A stretch of DNA of 64,000 nucleotides from Pseudomonas fluorescens (GCF_902497775.2 NZ_OZ024668.1:3185826-3249825); one strand, 5' to 3'; numbered from the stretch's first letter, positions 28,256 to 38,411 are shown. Translations and numbers: made by a program. Notes: a model not told the origin generated them from the letters alone.

Positions 28256-31200
28256 TCAATCCATCTCACGTCAATCCTATTTGGTTGATTAAGAACAAGG
28301 AAACTGGCCCGGCTTTCGATATGGCCATGATCGATGTAAGGCATCGCTATTGGAATCACTACTACCATGTAGACGGCGGACGACAACGTGATGTACTGCT
28401 GGCTCTGAACGATCTCGGCCCCCGTCCGTTCTTCGCGATGCCGCGCGCTCAGGTGGAACAGCTGCTTACGTGTTGTTTTGCCGGGAACAACCAGAAGGAG
28501 GAAATCGTCAAGGCTGTCATTCCAGAATTTCCAACGGCCAGGGTAGCGCCGCTTATCTCGTTTTTTAAATTCGCTTTCCTTCGCCTCTGGATGGAAAAGA
28601 AAGTAATACTGCCGCTTGGTTGGAGCAGTCCCATCAATAATGACGTTATTTTGGATGAAATTATCCAGGAGCATACTAAGAACTGCCCTCTCCTTGTCAA
28701 AATCAGGGCCATCAACCCCGTTTCATCTCTTGGTTACGAAGGGGGAATGACCAAAAAGAACCGTGAACTGAGAGCTACGGGATGGCTGCGGCTGTTGCTT
28801 GCGTCAAATCTACATGATGCTGAAAACTTCACAGCTGAAGTCGCTCGTGATCTGAAGTTACGAAGCTTTGGGTGCAAATCTGAGCTCGCTAGATTTTACA
28901 CGGACGATTTCTCCCTGTTTCTCGCCAACGCATCTAACAACCCTTGGATGCGCGATGCCGTCAACCGCATCCTCGCTGAAAGCCGCGAGCAAGCGAAGCA
29001 GGCTCGTAAGCTGACACACGAATCTGTTCAGCTAAAAAAAGCCAATAAGCAACATTTGCAGATGGTTGAGAAAACCCGTTTTTACTTAGAGGGCACCGAC
29101 CACAGCATCGAGCGCTTTGCGACTATTTTCTCTGATGCCAGGGATCTCAGTCGTGCGTTCAGGATGGACAACTCCCCTACGCTACCCGGCGGGCTAGAAC
29201 TGCTTCCGAAAAAAGTGATTAAATTTTGTCAAATGCTCAACACTACCTACTTGGCGTTTCTCAAGTCCAGAAGGTTAGAGAGCCAAAAAAATCATCGAAC
29301 GTCGCTGTACTATCTGCTCGCCTATTGCGGCCCTTACCTATACCAATTCTTCATGGATCGTGATGGGAACCTGGACTCTTACCCGACTACGTTCAATGAT
29401 TTTACCTGTGCAATCTATATCACGGCTGACGTAGATCTATTGAAAGAAGTTTGTGGCTTTGAGAAAGATCTTCCGGAGACTCTTCTCACCATGATCAAAA
29501 TCATTATGGAAATCAACCAAAACACGCCAGACACCCAATACCAGAGAACTTACCCTATTGAAGGCTTCTTCGACTATATTATTTCTCAATCCGCCGCAAT
29601 CCCTAATGCGGAAAAAGTCAGGAATAGCTTTTCACCGGATTGTTATCCAAAACTTATCAGAAAATGGGGAACGATCAAAAAGCCAATACCGAGAATGTAC
29701 TTCTCCACCTTCATTAGCATGCTGTACTCATTGGAGTACCTGACCATACACCTTAATGGCATGGCAGACGGCGCTGAGCCTGGGATAGTCGAGGGAGAGC
29801 TGAAGTACCCCACTCTTAGCGAACTTGTCCACGGCTCAGATTGGGCAGGGCTATGGGGGACGGCTGCCATGAGTTGCGCAGGCGTCGACTTCAAAGCTCT
29901 GAACTTTACCCCTATTTTCTATCACAATGGGAAACCTCGTCCTTTTACATACATTCCAAAGTTCTATCGCATTTCCGACATGCACATTAATGGCACCGTA
30001 CAGCCGCGCATCATTATGAATGATGTTCGCTCAACGTTATTGATGTGTGAAACAGGCATTCGCCAACATCATTTGTTGTGGCTAGATGTTGACCGATATG
30101 CAAACTACGTGGAGCGTAATACGAGAAGGCCGCTGGCTCCCTTGCTTGTCAGTTCTGACAAAGCTCACGGCGAGTGGACAGCAATCGTGTCACACAGGGT
30201 AATTGAGCTGCTGGACAGACAAAATGATTGGTACGGCCGGTGCACCGATCCGAGCTTCAAAAATAGCATCTGGTACAACATGAATAAAAATTCAAAATTC
30301 GGAAGACTTCGCCCATTGTTCAGGCTTGCGATTAGCCCTGGTGGCTGGACAAACTATGATCCTTTTCGCCTTCTCCTACTATGCTTGCAACATTTCATCA
30401 AATCTGAATTGGGGGACATGCGCTGCCCTGATATCGTTTGGTGCAAACCGCCGATAGGCACCACAGACAAAATTCAGTATATCACTGACAACTCGACAGA
30501 GGCTCTTTCATCTATAACTGCTAGCACTCTGACTAGCGATTACACTCCACATGGCCTACGCGCTGGGTTCGTCTCTGAGGCGATCAAGTTCCTTCCTCCA
30601 AGCATTGTAGGCCAATGGTTAACAGGGCAGTCTGAGGCGCTCGTGTCGTATTACTCGGTCTTCGATGAGAGCGACCTTGGGATGACTCACCAGCAGATGC
30701 TCTGCATGTCCCTCATGAGCAATCAGGACAAGCTCTCTACCGGCGACTTCCCGGAGTTGGCAGAAACAATCTCGAAACTGAACCGGACGATTCAGAAAGA
30801 TATCGCGGCCGACCCAGTGACTGCCATCAGTAAGCACCGGCTCATGAGTTTGTCGAGTGTCAAGCAGGAATCAGATACGGGTTTGGATCGGATCATCGCC
30901 AAAGAAGTTAGTGAACTTGCCTTCAACACCACACATATCTGTCCTTTCAACAACACCTGTCCCAAAGAAGTACTCGACCTGTTTGGCGAACCAAACTGTT
31001 GCTCTGCGTGCCCTTTTGCGATTCGTGGCGTAGCACACCTGCCAGCCATCTCGGCCAAGAAGGATAAGTACCGGGAACTGATGGCCGGTACGCTTACACT
31101 GATTCAACAATACTTGGCTCGTAAGCCTTCGGCACGTATCAGCACCGAACTGGAACAACTCGAAGCAGAGAACGACCGGTTTGCTCGCGAAGCCTGCTTG

Positions 31201-31635
31201 CTCGAAGCCATTGAAATCCAGCTCGTCCAAATGTACGAGAAAGGCCTGGAGCAAGAATTTATGGTCAAAGATCGTCAAGAAGTCTTGCGACATTATGAGC
31301 GGCTGTCGCTGCCGGAAGAGGCGCGCTTGCTCAAGAGGTTGATCGACGTCCAGAACTTCCCAGATGCATCATCTGACGATCTTAGCATGAAGCTGGCGCA
31401 CCTACGGCATGTCTTGCTCATGAAGGAAGGAGATCTTTCCAAGATACTGGGTGTTGATCCCGACAAAACCACACCGATTGCCAATAAAGTTGCGGCTCAA
31501 ATCAGCGGCATGGTTAAGTCTGGAGCCATTAATGAGTATGAGTTGTTTGCTGCGAGCTCTGGCGACCTTGATGCAATTAAGCAATTGATCTCCACACCTA
31601 AACAAACGCTTCAGCTCACACACATGGTGGCATAG
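28252..31635 (+). CDS. gmtZ: Gamma-mobile-trio integrase GmtZ
   Basis: This very large (1127-aa) recombinase has the tyrosine-recombinase signature in its middle: CETGIRQHHLLWLDV (box I Arg, about 603), TPHGLRAGFVSEAIK (H-x-x-R, about 766) and LVSYYSVF with the candidate tyrosine near 797. A cysteine cluster follows (CPFNNTC...CCSAC, about residues 903-922), probably a metal-binding knob, then a long coiled-coil tail. It is translationally coupled to gmtY. Known GMT islands need these genes for mobility; the exact role of each protein is not readable here. Confidence 0.82.
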   Translation: MINPSHVNPIWLIKNKETGPAFDMAMIDVRHRYWNHYYHVDGGRQRDVLLALNDLGPRPFFAMPRAQVEQLLTCCFAGNNQKEEIVKAVIPEFPTARVAPLISFFKFAFLRLWMEKKVILPLGWSSPINNDVILDEIIQEHTKNCPLLVKIRAINPVSSLGYEGGMTKKNRELRATGWLRLLLASNLHDAENFTAEVARDLKLRSFGCKSELARFYTDDFSLFLANASNNPWMRDAVNRILAESREQAKQARKLTHESVQLKKANKQHLQMVEKTRFYLEGTDHSIERFATIFSDARDLSRAFRMDNSPTLPGGLELLPKKVIKFCQMLNTTYLAFLKSRRLESQKNHRTSLYYLLAYCGPYLYQFFMDRDGNLDSYPTTFNDFTCAIYITADVDLLKEVCGFEKDLPETLLTMIKIIMEINQNTPDTQYQRTYPIEGFFDYIISQSAAIPNAEKVRNSFSPDCYPKLIRKWGTIKKPIPRMYFSTFISMLYSLEYLTIHLNGMADGAEPGIVEGELKYPTLSELVHGSDWAGLWGTAAMSCAGVDFKALNFTPIFYHNGKPRPFTYIPKFYRISDMHINGTVQPRIIMNDVRSTLLMCETGIRQHHLLWLDVDRYANYVERNTRRPLAPLLVSSDKAHGEWTAIVSHRVIELLDRQNDWYGRCTDPSFKNSIWYNMNKNSKFGRLRPLFRLAISPGGWTNYDPFRLLLLCLQHFIKSELGDMRCPDIVWCKPPIGTTDKIQYITDNSTEALSSITASTLTSDYTPHGLRAGFVSEAIKFLPPSIVGQWLTGQSEALVSYYSVFDESDLGMTHQQMLCMSLMSNQDKLSTGDFPELAETISKLNRTIQKDIAADPVTAISKHRLMSLSSVKQESDTGLDRIIAKEVSELAFNTTHICPFNNTCPKEVLDLFGEPNCCSACPFAIRGVAHLPAISAKKDKYRELMAGTLTLIQQYLARKPSARISTELEQLEAENDRFAREACLLEAIEIQLVQMYEKGLEQEFMVKDRQEVLRHYERLSLPEEARLLKRLIDVQNFPDASSDDLSMKLAHLRHVLLMKEGDLSKILGVDPDKTTPIANKVAAQISGMVKSGAINEYELFAASSGDLDAIKQLISTPKQTLQLTHMVA

Positions 31636-31652
31636 GAACTCGGGCTTACGAA

Positions 31653-32345
31653 ATGAAGAAAAAACAAAACGATTCGAAGCCTGGGAGAAAGCCCTCCACA
31701 TTCGATAAATTTGTGGCAGCCAGGTCTGCAGAAATCGAAAAAATTATCAAACAAGCGTTGCGCGTTATAGATGCTACTAAATATGGTAATGTCACAGATT
31801 ACTGTAAAGCGTTAGCAGGTGTCATTTCGGAGGTGCGGGAGGCAAAATCCGGCGATCCGACAACGCCCTTTTTCAACAAGAAGGTGCGCAGCTTCAGTTA
31901 CATCACCTTGCTACGGAACGAAAGCTACCGGCGCATGGTGGATATAGCCTTCAATCACGGGCGGGAGACTCTGGAGCAGCCGCAGGCTGTCTCAGAAGAT
32001 GCATTGTTGCGGATTGCCAGTCTCCAGGCTCAGGTTAATCTGTTGAAGGATAGGCTTAGCGGGATTAGAACAGGAGATAACTCGAACGCTCTAGTTGATG
32101 CGAACGCCCAAGAAACCATTAAAAAACTGGCGGCTTACCTAGGTACCACCTTGGCCGTGTACAGCACGATGCGTAAGCATTTTTTGCAGGTGACCAAGGT
32201 CGTGTCCTCTCCGACTGAAAAAGAGAAGATTGCAGGGCTGTACAGCAGCGTTGGATTCATTGCCGATCTCGAGGCGCTGCACGAGATCGAGGATGGCCGG
32301 AAATTCTTGGAGCAACTGTCGAAATCTTCCCCAGCTATCCAATAG
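31653..32345 (+). CDS. gmtX: Gamma-mobile-trio protein GmtX
   Basis: The 230-aa product starts with a very basic tail (MKKKQNDSKPGRKPS) and is mostly helical, with a coiled-coil stretch near residues 115-135. It follows gmtZ by 17 bases. It is not a recombinase. It fits the third GMT gene in size, position and basic N-terminus, and is analogous to the small TnpC protein of Tn554-type elements. Function unknown. Confidence 0.75.
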   Translation: MKKKQNDSKPGRKPSTFDKFVAARSAEIEKIIKQALRVIDATKYGNVTDYCKALAGVISEVREAKSGDPTTPFFNKKVRSFSYITLLRNESYRRMVDIAFNHGRETLEQPQAVSEDALLRIASLQAQVNLLKDRLSGIRTGDNSNALVDANAQETIKKLAAYLGTTLAVYSTMRKHFLQVTKVVSSPTEKEKIAGLYSSVGFIADLEALHEIEDGRKFLEQLSKSSPAIQ

Positions 32346-32494
32346 GTTGCCTAGTTGGGCCACCAGCATTTTCTCTCGACTAGGCAGCTTCGACTTACTC
32401 TGATTATCCGCCCCTCATTCGCCATCTGAATTGGCGCTGTAGATGCATCTAAACTGAAATACCCCGCTCTTCGATGGTTACAAGGAGGTAGAGC

Positions 32495-32869
32495 ATGCCC
32501 CGCTTCGATGTTGACCTATGCCGAGTATCTCCTGAGCACTACATCACCGGGAAAGCAGCCATCAATTTTCCATGGCCAGAGGCGACCACAGGCGGCTGGC
32601 ATCACCTTTCCTACTGGGACAGGGAAGCTGGCCAGGTCAAGGTTTCGCTCGCGGGAATCCATTACCCCGACACCTCAGCCTATTTTGGGGATTTTGGCGT
32701 CATAGACGCTAGCCAGAAGCTTAGGCGACGCGGCTGGGCGATCGATCACGGGATCTACATAGCTGATCATTTTCGTGCCGCAGCAGATATGGTTCTCGCC
32801 TGGGCGTTCGGCCAATCGAAGCACTGCAATGTCGAGCTATCCGACTGGTTTCCGGAAGACCAGGATTAA
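32495..32869 (+). CDS. Hypothetical protein
   Basis: AAGGAGG lies 8 bases before the ATG, strong support for translation. The 124-aa protein is rich in aromatic residues and has no membrane segment. No family recognised. It is the first gene after gmtX and so the nearest downstream cargo of the GMT element. About 30 codons of another open frame (YILQLLTSATDKMSDSQRDR) follow at 32873-32974 without a start and may be debris. Confidence 0.55.
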   Translation: MPRFDVDLCRVSPEHYITGKAAINFPWPEATTGGWHHLSYWDREAGQVKVSLAGIHYPDTSAYFGDFGVIDASQKLRRRGWAIDHGIYIADHFRAAADMVLAWAFGQSKHCNVELSDWFPEDQD

Positions 32870-33109
32870 TGCTACATCCTCCAATTGCTCACCTCTGCCA
32901 CCGACAAGATGAGCGACTCGCAGCGTGACCGTATCAATCAGTGGGCTGAGTCGCAGCTACGGCGAATCGACTGATCGACAAACTCTCCGCAGTTTTTAGC
33001 TACCGTTACGTAACTGCCAGTGGCACGCTATGGGGGTAACAACGCCTGGGGGCGCAGCATTCTTCTCATCACGCGATATGATGGGATCGTGTTCACCTAG
33101 GGCATGCGT

Positions 33110-33868
33110 ATGTCAATCAAAACTGCAACATTGGAATGGCGTTACCAACCAATAGACCTTTTCAAGGAAACCCACACCATCGAGTCACACGGGGCTACCC
33201 TTGTGATTCAAGATGGCGTCGCTCGGGCTGAGACCGACACAACGCTCCACCAATCAGACCCCACGTTGACAGACAAGCTCCGTCGGGTGATCTTTGCCCG
33301 GCTTGCACCTTATGGCCTCCACAGGAAAGACCCGGTCGTCGTCGAAGATCATCCAATACTTACGGTTACACACGCCGATGGCCGTTCACGTGAAATCTAC
33401 CTAGAGAGCTTCGCCAGCATCAGGATCACCGATTCCATACAGATCCAGGTCTATCGGGATGGGGTACTCATCCAAGACAGCGCCCAAGAGCTCAGTGATC
33501 GCCAACAGGTGGAGTCGGAGCTGCTATCGAAACATGCCGGCGACGACTTGCTCAGCCGGCTGTTGGCGAGCCAAAGCGAATCCAAGCGTGACTCTGGAGA
33601 CGAGTTCACTCATCTCTACGAAATCCTGGAGGCCCTACAAGCCAGGTTTGGCAAGCTGCCGAAATTGACCGAGGCGCTCGGCATCGAGAAGTCCAAAATT
33701 GGTAAGTTTCATGCCGTATGCAATGCCCCTTCCACTGTCAGCCGACATCGCGGGCTGACCAAGGGCCCCTTGCGAGAACCTACCGCTGAGGAATTCAACC
33801 ATGCTCGCTCTTACGCTTGGGAAATGATCCTCGCTTACGCTCGATGGCTGGGCAAACAATCCTCGTAG
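33110..33868 (+). CDS. Hypothetical protein
   Basis: The second ATG (33110) has AGGG 7 bases upstream and is preferred to the ATG at 33104. The 252-aa product has a beta-rich first half (VIQDGVARAETDTTL, DSIQIQVYRDGVLIQDS) and a helical C-terminal half containing a helix-turn-helix-like LPKLTEALGIEKSKIGKFHA. It might bind DNA, but no family is recognised. It stands alone in the GMT cargo. Confidence 0.5.
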   Translation: MSIKTATLEWRYQPIDLFKETHTIESHGATLVIQDGVARAETDTTLHQSDPTLTDKLRRVIFARLAPYGLHRKDPVVVEDHPILTVTHADGRSREIYLESFASIRITDSIQIQVYRDGVLIQDSAQELSDRQQVESELLSKHAGDDLLSRLLASQSESKRDSGDEFTHLYEILEALQARFGKLPKLTEALGIEKSKIGKFHAVCNAPSTVSRHRGLTKGPLREPTAEEFNHARSYAWEMILAYARWLGKQSS

Positions 33869-34143
33869 CTGTTTCGATTAGGGGCATGTGCAGCGCATTC
33901 ATGGCCGCACAGTGCAATTGATTACCTTCCCACAGCGGTATGACCAGGCGGGCTTAAAAACCTACTGTCCCGAGTGTATAAAAATCGCCGCTACGATTGG
34001 CATCTGACATCCAGGTTCAGGCGGTGCTAGGTGAGTTCAGGGCCCGCTCCGATAGATCATCGGGACGAGTCGATGGCTGCCAGCTCTGGCATCAGGAAGG
34101 GGATCAGAGGAAGGGGGTGCAGCTACCACCCAGGTACGTTCAA

Positions 34144-34248
34144 TTACCGGCGCGGAAGGGAGCGCATGTGCATGCACACGGTCTCCCACTGCCCAAACCG
34201 GAATCGGTTGTACTGGCGAACCAGGACAACTTTTCCATGATCGGTCAT
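34144..34248 (-). CDS. Candidate 34-residue basic microprotein
   Basis: The frame MTDHGKVVLVRQYNRFRFGQ continues to a basic end (MRSLPRR). A GGAG sequence lies about 9 bases before the ATG. The alternation of basic and aromatic residues looks selected and not random, but there is no family match I can name. The surrounding 33869-34469 stretch contains no other supported gene. Confidence 0.35.
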   Translation of the reverse strand: MTDHGKVVLVRQYNRFRFGQWETVCMHMRSLPRR

Positions 34249-34469
34249 GGCGTATTCTCCATCTGATCTCAGCGGGCCGCTGACAGCCTTTACACGCCAC
34301 GTGCAAAGCGAGCAGATGAGTGCCAGGCAGGAAGGAGAGTCCTTTGGTGGTAGCTGCAGGCGCAATGCTATCAGTGCATAGCCGGTCTGGGAAGGCTAAC
34401 TCTTGCATCGGTGATACTTGCACTCTCACCCCAGACCAGTGCAGCTGCGACTCGTTACCTTGGGCGACA

Positions 34470-36623
34470 TCACGCCATCATCTTGTCGAAATGAGCTTCG
34501 AATTTCGTTTCGACGAACACGTCCCTGAAACGATCGATAAAGGTAGCTGGATCGATCTCACCGAAGTCTGTGATATTGACCGAATCAGTATGGGACTCGC
34601 GGTTGATGTAGCGGAACAACGCCCTGAATTCCGGCTTGTCCTCACTGAGCTTCATCAGCGCCTGCCGCAGCGTAGGTGTCTGATGTACGAAGCTGAAGTA
34701 GTACTCCAAAATGTTGCGCATCATGTTCGGCATGACGTTGGGAGACGTCCGCCCCTGCAAGGCGTCTTTGATCGTCTGCCAGAACGCTTGGTAATCATTC
34801 TGGATTTCCCGCTCCTCCATCGCCACTACAGAGCTGTACTCGGACTTGGTGATTCGGAACATGGCAAAAGCCTTCTCGCCGTCCTCCTTCAGCAGCTTGA
34901 CCATCTCATGGAAGAAAAACAGGTTATGGGTCAGGATGATCACCTGCTTGAATCGCTCCTTCGGGATGAGCACTTGGCGCCTGATCAGGGAAGCGATGTC
35001 GTAGACATAGTTATGGGAAAGGCTCGATATTGGATCGTCGATCACGATGATCCGGTCACTCTTGAGCTTCCCACTCGTGGTGCCCGTTTCACCATTGCAG
35101 ACCTCTAGGAAGTAGAGGAATGAGATCAGTGTTTTCTCACCCTCGCTGAGCGTTTTGAACACCCCTTCAGTCTGGCCTGGACGTTCAAGCCGGTACTGGG
35201 GTATCGGCCCCTCTTCTTTGATCAGCGTGAAGCCCTTCAGCCCCAACATCCGCAACCAGTACTTGATGTTCTCGACCGCCTGATCGATGTTGGTGATGGA
35301 GGCTCTGGACGTGGTGACGATCCCGCGCTGCTCTTGGATACGATCCCTGAGGGCCTGCACCTCATCCTTGGCCACTTGGCGTATGCGGCCTTGCGCTTTG
35401 TCGACTTTGTCGAACGTCACGAAAGCGGCGTTGCACGCCCCTCTGTACCAACTCCAGAAACGTTGCTTGATGCTCGCTTCATGCTGCTTGCGGTTTTTGA
35501 TCCTCGCATTGATCTCGTCGATCTTCAGTTGCTCAGCCGCGATCTCGCCATTCAGTTGGGCCACCAATGGAACGGTTGACTCCAGGGCCATGATCAGGGA
35601 TGGGCTGGCGATTTTCTCAGCCATGGCTTGCAGGTTCTTTTGAAACGCAGCCTGCAGCTTGGTGACATGCAGTTTGATCGCTTGCACCTGATAATCCGGG
35701 GCTTCACACCGACGTAGAAACTGATCGACCGCACTTCGGTAACGGCCTTCGAGTTGGCGCAACACATCCAGGCGCTGCTCATAGGTCTTGTCGAAGACCT
35801 TATGGATTTCGGCATAGAAATCTTGCGGCAAGGTTTGCTGGCATAGCGGGCATTTGTCCTGTGCCTCTGCCTGATAACGGAGCGCGTGCTTGACCCAATC
35901 CGAATTTCCCAGTTGTTGAATGAACGCAGAAAGGTAGGAATCACCCGACCCTGTGATGACCTCTTGCAGAACCGGATCGTCCTCCAGGTTGTGCGCTTGA
36001 AACGCAATCGGCGGGATGCTAGGCAGCTCCTGATCACTGGTCTCTTTTAGCACCGCAGCCTCAGCGAGCAGCCCTTGGGCGGTATCGGTGGAGGCTACGA
36101 GCGGGACGTTACGGACGGCGTCCAGTAATCGCTCCTTGGTGTTGAGAGCCTTGAAGCAGTACGCCAATGCCGTGTTGTCGAATTCCCGCTTGGGCTTCCA
36201 GACACTGTCCAACAACGTCTCGTAAGCAGCGTCCTGAACCTTCTTGCTATTAACCCCCTTCTCCATCTCAGCATCGTGGGCGATGGTTAGCTCAGCAATG
36301 GATGCCTCCGCTGCTGCCAGTGCCTCCTTTGCCTCAATATTTCCCTCGTTGAGCGTAAACACCCCGGGTTGGGAAGTGGCCTCTTGGAAGTTCTTCTCCA
36401 TGAAGTAATGGTTGTAGACCAGCACCTCCCGACCGACCTTTACCGGATCCACCCCGCACACGCTGTAGCAGGACTCACCAGGAGCCTGGAGGAAGTTGCC
36501 AATGGTGGTCTTGCCTGTACCGTTCTGGCCATAAAACAGGCTCACGCGCTTGAGCGGAGCAATGGACACCACAGCATCAGGCGAGTAGCTGGAGACGTTG
36601 CGAAGCAGGATTTTTTCGAGCAT
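34470..36623 (-). CDS. RloC-like zinc-hook ATPase, candidate anticodon nuclease
   Basis: The 717-aa protein is an AAA_13-type ABC ATPase: Walker A GQNGTGKTT (32-40), coiled coils, zinc hook C258-PL-C261, the LSEGEKTLISFLYFLE signature, Walker B RIIVIDDP near 528 and the IILTHN loop. After the ATPase comes RNILE (Arg636...Glu640) and His678 in NRESHTD. This is the Arg-x3-Glu...His layout of the PrrC/RloC anticodon-nuclease site. RloC cuts and removes the wobble base of tRNA in response to DNA damage or phage. The final assignment needs alignment, because some AAA_13 proteins share the fold without proven nuclease activity. Confidence 0.65.
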   Translation of the reverse strand: MLEKILLRNVSSYSPDAVVSIAPLKRVSLFYGQNGTGKTTIGNFLQAPGESCYSVCGVDPVKVGREVLVYNHYFMEKNFQEATSQPGVFTLNEGNIEAKEALAAAEASIAELTIAHDAEMEKGVNSKKVQDAAYETLLDSVWKPKREFDNTALAYCFKALNTKERLLDAVRNVPLVASTDTAQGLLAEAAVLKETSDQELPSIPPIAFQAHNLEDDPVLQEVITGSGDSYLSAFIQQLGNSDWVKHALRYQAEAQDKCPLCQQTLPQDFYAEIHKVFDKTYEQRLDVLRQLEGRYRSAVDQFLRRCEAPDYQVQAIKLHVTKLQAAFQKNLQAMAEKIASPSLIMALESTVPLVAQLNGEIAAEQLKIDEINARIKNRKQHEASIKQRFWSWYRGACNAAFVTFDKVDKAQGRIRQVAKDEVQALRDRIQEQRGIVTTSRASITNIDQAVENIKYWLRMLGLKGFTLIKEEGPIPQYRLERPGQTEGVFKTLSEGEKTLISFLYFLEVCNGETGTTSGKLKSDRIIVIDDPISSLSHNYVYDIASLIRRQVLIPKERFKQVIILTHNLFFFHEMVKLLKEDGEKAFAMFRITKSEYSSVVAMEEREIQNDYQAFWQTIKDALQGRTSPNVMPNMMRNILEYYFSFVHQTPTLRQALMKLSEDKPEFRALFRYINRESHTDSVNITDFGEIDPATFIDRFRDVFVETKFEAHFDKMMA

Positions 36624-36795
36624 GGGAGAATCCCTGGCAAATGCAGATCCAGCTCAAAGATAGGCAGAAAACGTCCGATTTCATAGGGCTGCCATGCACT
36701 GGGGAAAAACATCCGCGAGGTGTAGTGTCGGTCGGGGAGTTGTCGGGGTTATAGCCAGCATCCAATCTGAGTGGCTATAGTCTCGACCACACAGG

Positions 36796-38211
36796 ATGGG
36801 CAATAAATCCATGACCTACGCACTGATAGACAACGCCACCCTCACCGCCGTCCAGCGCGCTACCGGCGCGGTTGCAGTCAAGACTCGAGATACGATCAAT
36901 GGAGACCTGTGCGCGTTAGAGAATTTCCTGCAAGGAAACCTCTTCTACGACGACCTCCTCTGCATAGACAACTATAAAGCTGATCACAGAGAAAACCGCA
37001 AGCAACAATTCCCTTACCTCCGGTTCTTGTCACCTACCGAGTTTGGGCTGGACGGAGTGGACGCGGTTGCTCAAAAGGAAGCAGAGTTGATCCGCCCAGA
37101 AATTCGCGGCGGCGAGTTTGTGGACGAAGATTTCAGCGCCCTCCTGGAGCAGCTGAAAATGAACATGGTCTGCACCTGGGATCAAGCCTCCAGCGTCTAT
37201 TACCTAACCATGAGGATGCTGGGCTACCGTGCTTCTGACGATTACGGCAAGTACAGCGCCCTAAGCGCGGCAATCTTCGCGGAGTTAAGCGATGCAAGTG
37301 AAACGCGCGGGCGTTGGTCGAAAGACGTCAAGCTAGTAGGCTCTGATGGCCACGTATTCAGCAAGTCAGAGTTCACTGGAGAGTACTCTGGTTCCTACGG
37401 AGGCCCCACCAAGCAGCTGGAGATGTTCGTCGCCTCGCTGAATTGGCTCGCGTACAAATCGATCTATTACACGACTGCAGCCAAGTACTTGAAAGCAGAC
37501 TCGTTCATCCATCCCATCAGGCATGCCTATCAAGTGCACTGGATGAAGAAAGCCGGCGTCTTCGGCCATGACTTCACCGCCCGCCTTTTGGCAAATCTCT
37601 CGGACAAAACCCGTACTAGCATTTCGGAAATCCAGTCGCATGGAGCAACCCAGACCGTAGCTTTGGATCTACCCTTGTTCTCAGCGTGGTTGACTCAATC
37701 CGCCGGCAGCGTTTCCGGTGCGATCGAGGCGGCCAGACAGATCCGTAGCGAAGACCATTTCGTGACCATGCGCGAAACCCTAAAGGCCATTCGAGTTGCC
37801 TTCGACGAGCAAGGGCTCGCGAGTGGCAACAAGCGCATCACCAAGCTCATGGATGACGTTGACAAGATTTGCGGTGACCTTAAGCGCAGCTACGGTGTCC
37901 GCTCTGCCCAAGGCATCCAGGGTAGCTTTCTCATCAAAACGGCAAGCTCTATCACCAGTCTATTCGGGGTTTCGTTACCTGATCGAGATTTCGCCCTCTC
38001 GACTCCCGAGTTCATGAAGTCAGAATCGACCAAGGCGTTTACAACGGTCGTCAAGGACATCACCAAGGAACTCACCGCCATGGAGCGTTTGGGCGGGGTG
38101 CGGGATCTGATGGCCAGGTCTTTCGAGATTGAAGGTGAAGATTTCGGCGGGCCAAAGGTTCAAGAGCCGAGGTTCCGATGGGTGAAGTCTGGGTGGCAGA
38201 TGCCTATGTGA
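36796..38211 (+). CDS. Unknown 471-aa protein divergent from the RloC-like gene
   Basis: Two in-frame ATGs (36796 and 36811) are possible. The soluble product has an N-terminal region beginning TYALIDNATLTAVQRATGAV, an aromatic middle (SGSYGGPTKQLEMFVASLNW) and a helical C-terminal third. No catalytic motif or family is recognised. The 172-bp divergent promoter region shared with the ATPase gene makes a functional link possible, but it could simply be separate cargo. Confidence 0.55.
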   Translation: MGNKSMTYALIDNATLTAVQRATGAVAVKTRDTINGDLCALENFLQGNLFYDDLLCIDNYKADHRENRKQQFPYLRFLSPTEFGLDGVDAVAQKEAELIRPEIRGGEFVDEDFSALLEQLKMNMVCTWDQASSVYYLTMRMLGYRASDDYGKYSALSAAIFAELSDASETRGRWSKDVKLVGSDGHVFSKSEFTGEYSGSYGGPTKQLEMFVASLNWLAYKSIYYTTAAKYLKADSFIHPIRHAYQVHWMKKAGVFGHDFTARLLANLSDKTRTSISEIQSHGATQTVALDLPLFSAWLTQSAGSVSGAIEAARQIRSEDHFVTMRETLKAIRVAFDEQGLASGNKRITKLMDDVDKICGDLKRSYGVRSAQGIQGSFLIKTASSITSLFGVSLPDRDFALSTPEFMKSESTKAFTTVVKDITKELTAMERLGGVRDLMARSFEIEGEDFGGPKVQEPRFRWVKSGWQMPM

Positions 38212-38411
38212 AGTAGCGTGACGTGCGCATTCCAGAGGCAAAGCGCAGTTATCCAAGCGCCATTTCAATGTTCAGGCCATCCTTACAAGCGATTCATGAC
38301 ACCAGCAACGATGAACCTCTCGCGGCAGGTGTCGTTTAGGCGCTACCGACGCTGCAGGGACTCAATCCCCTGCGAGCCCACCCAGCACGCCAGCGGAGTT
38401 GAGACAGCGAT

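Noticed and set aside
34320..35108. 262-codon plus-strand frame overlapping the RloC-like gene
   Set aside because: It is antisense to the conserved ATPase C-terminus and has no domain.
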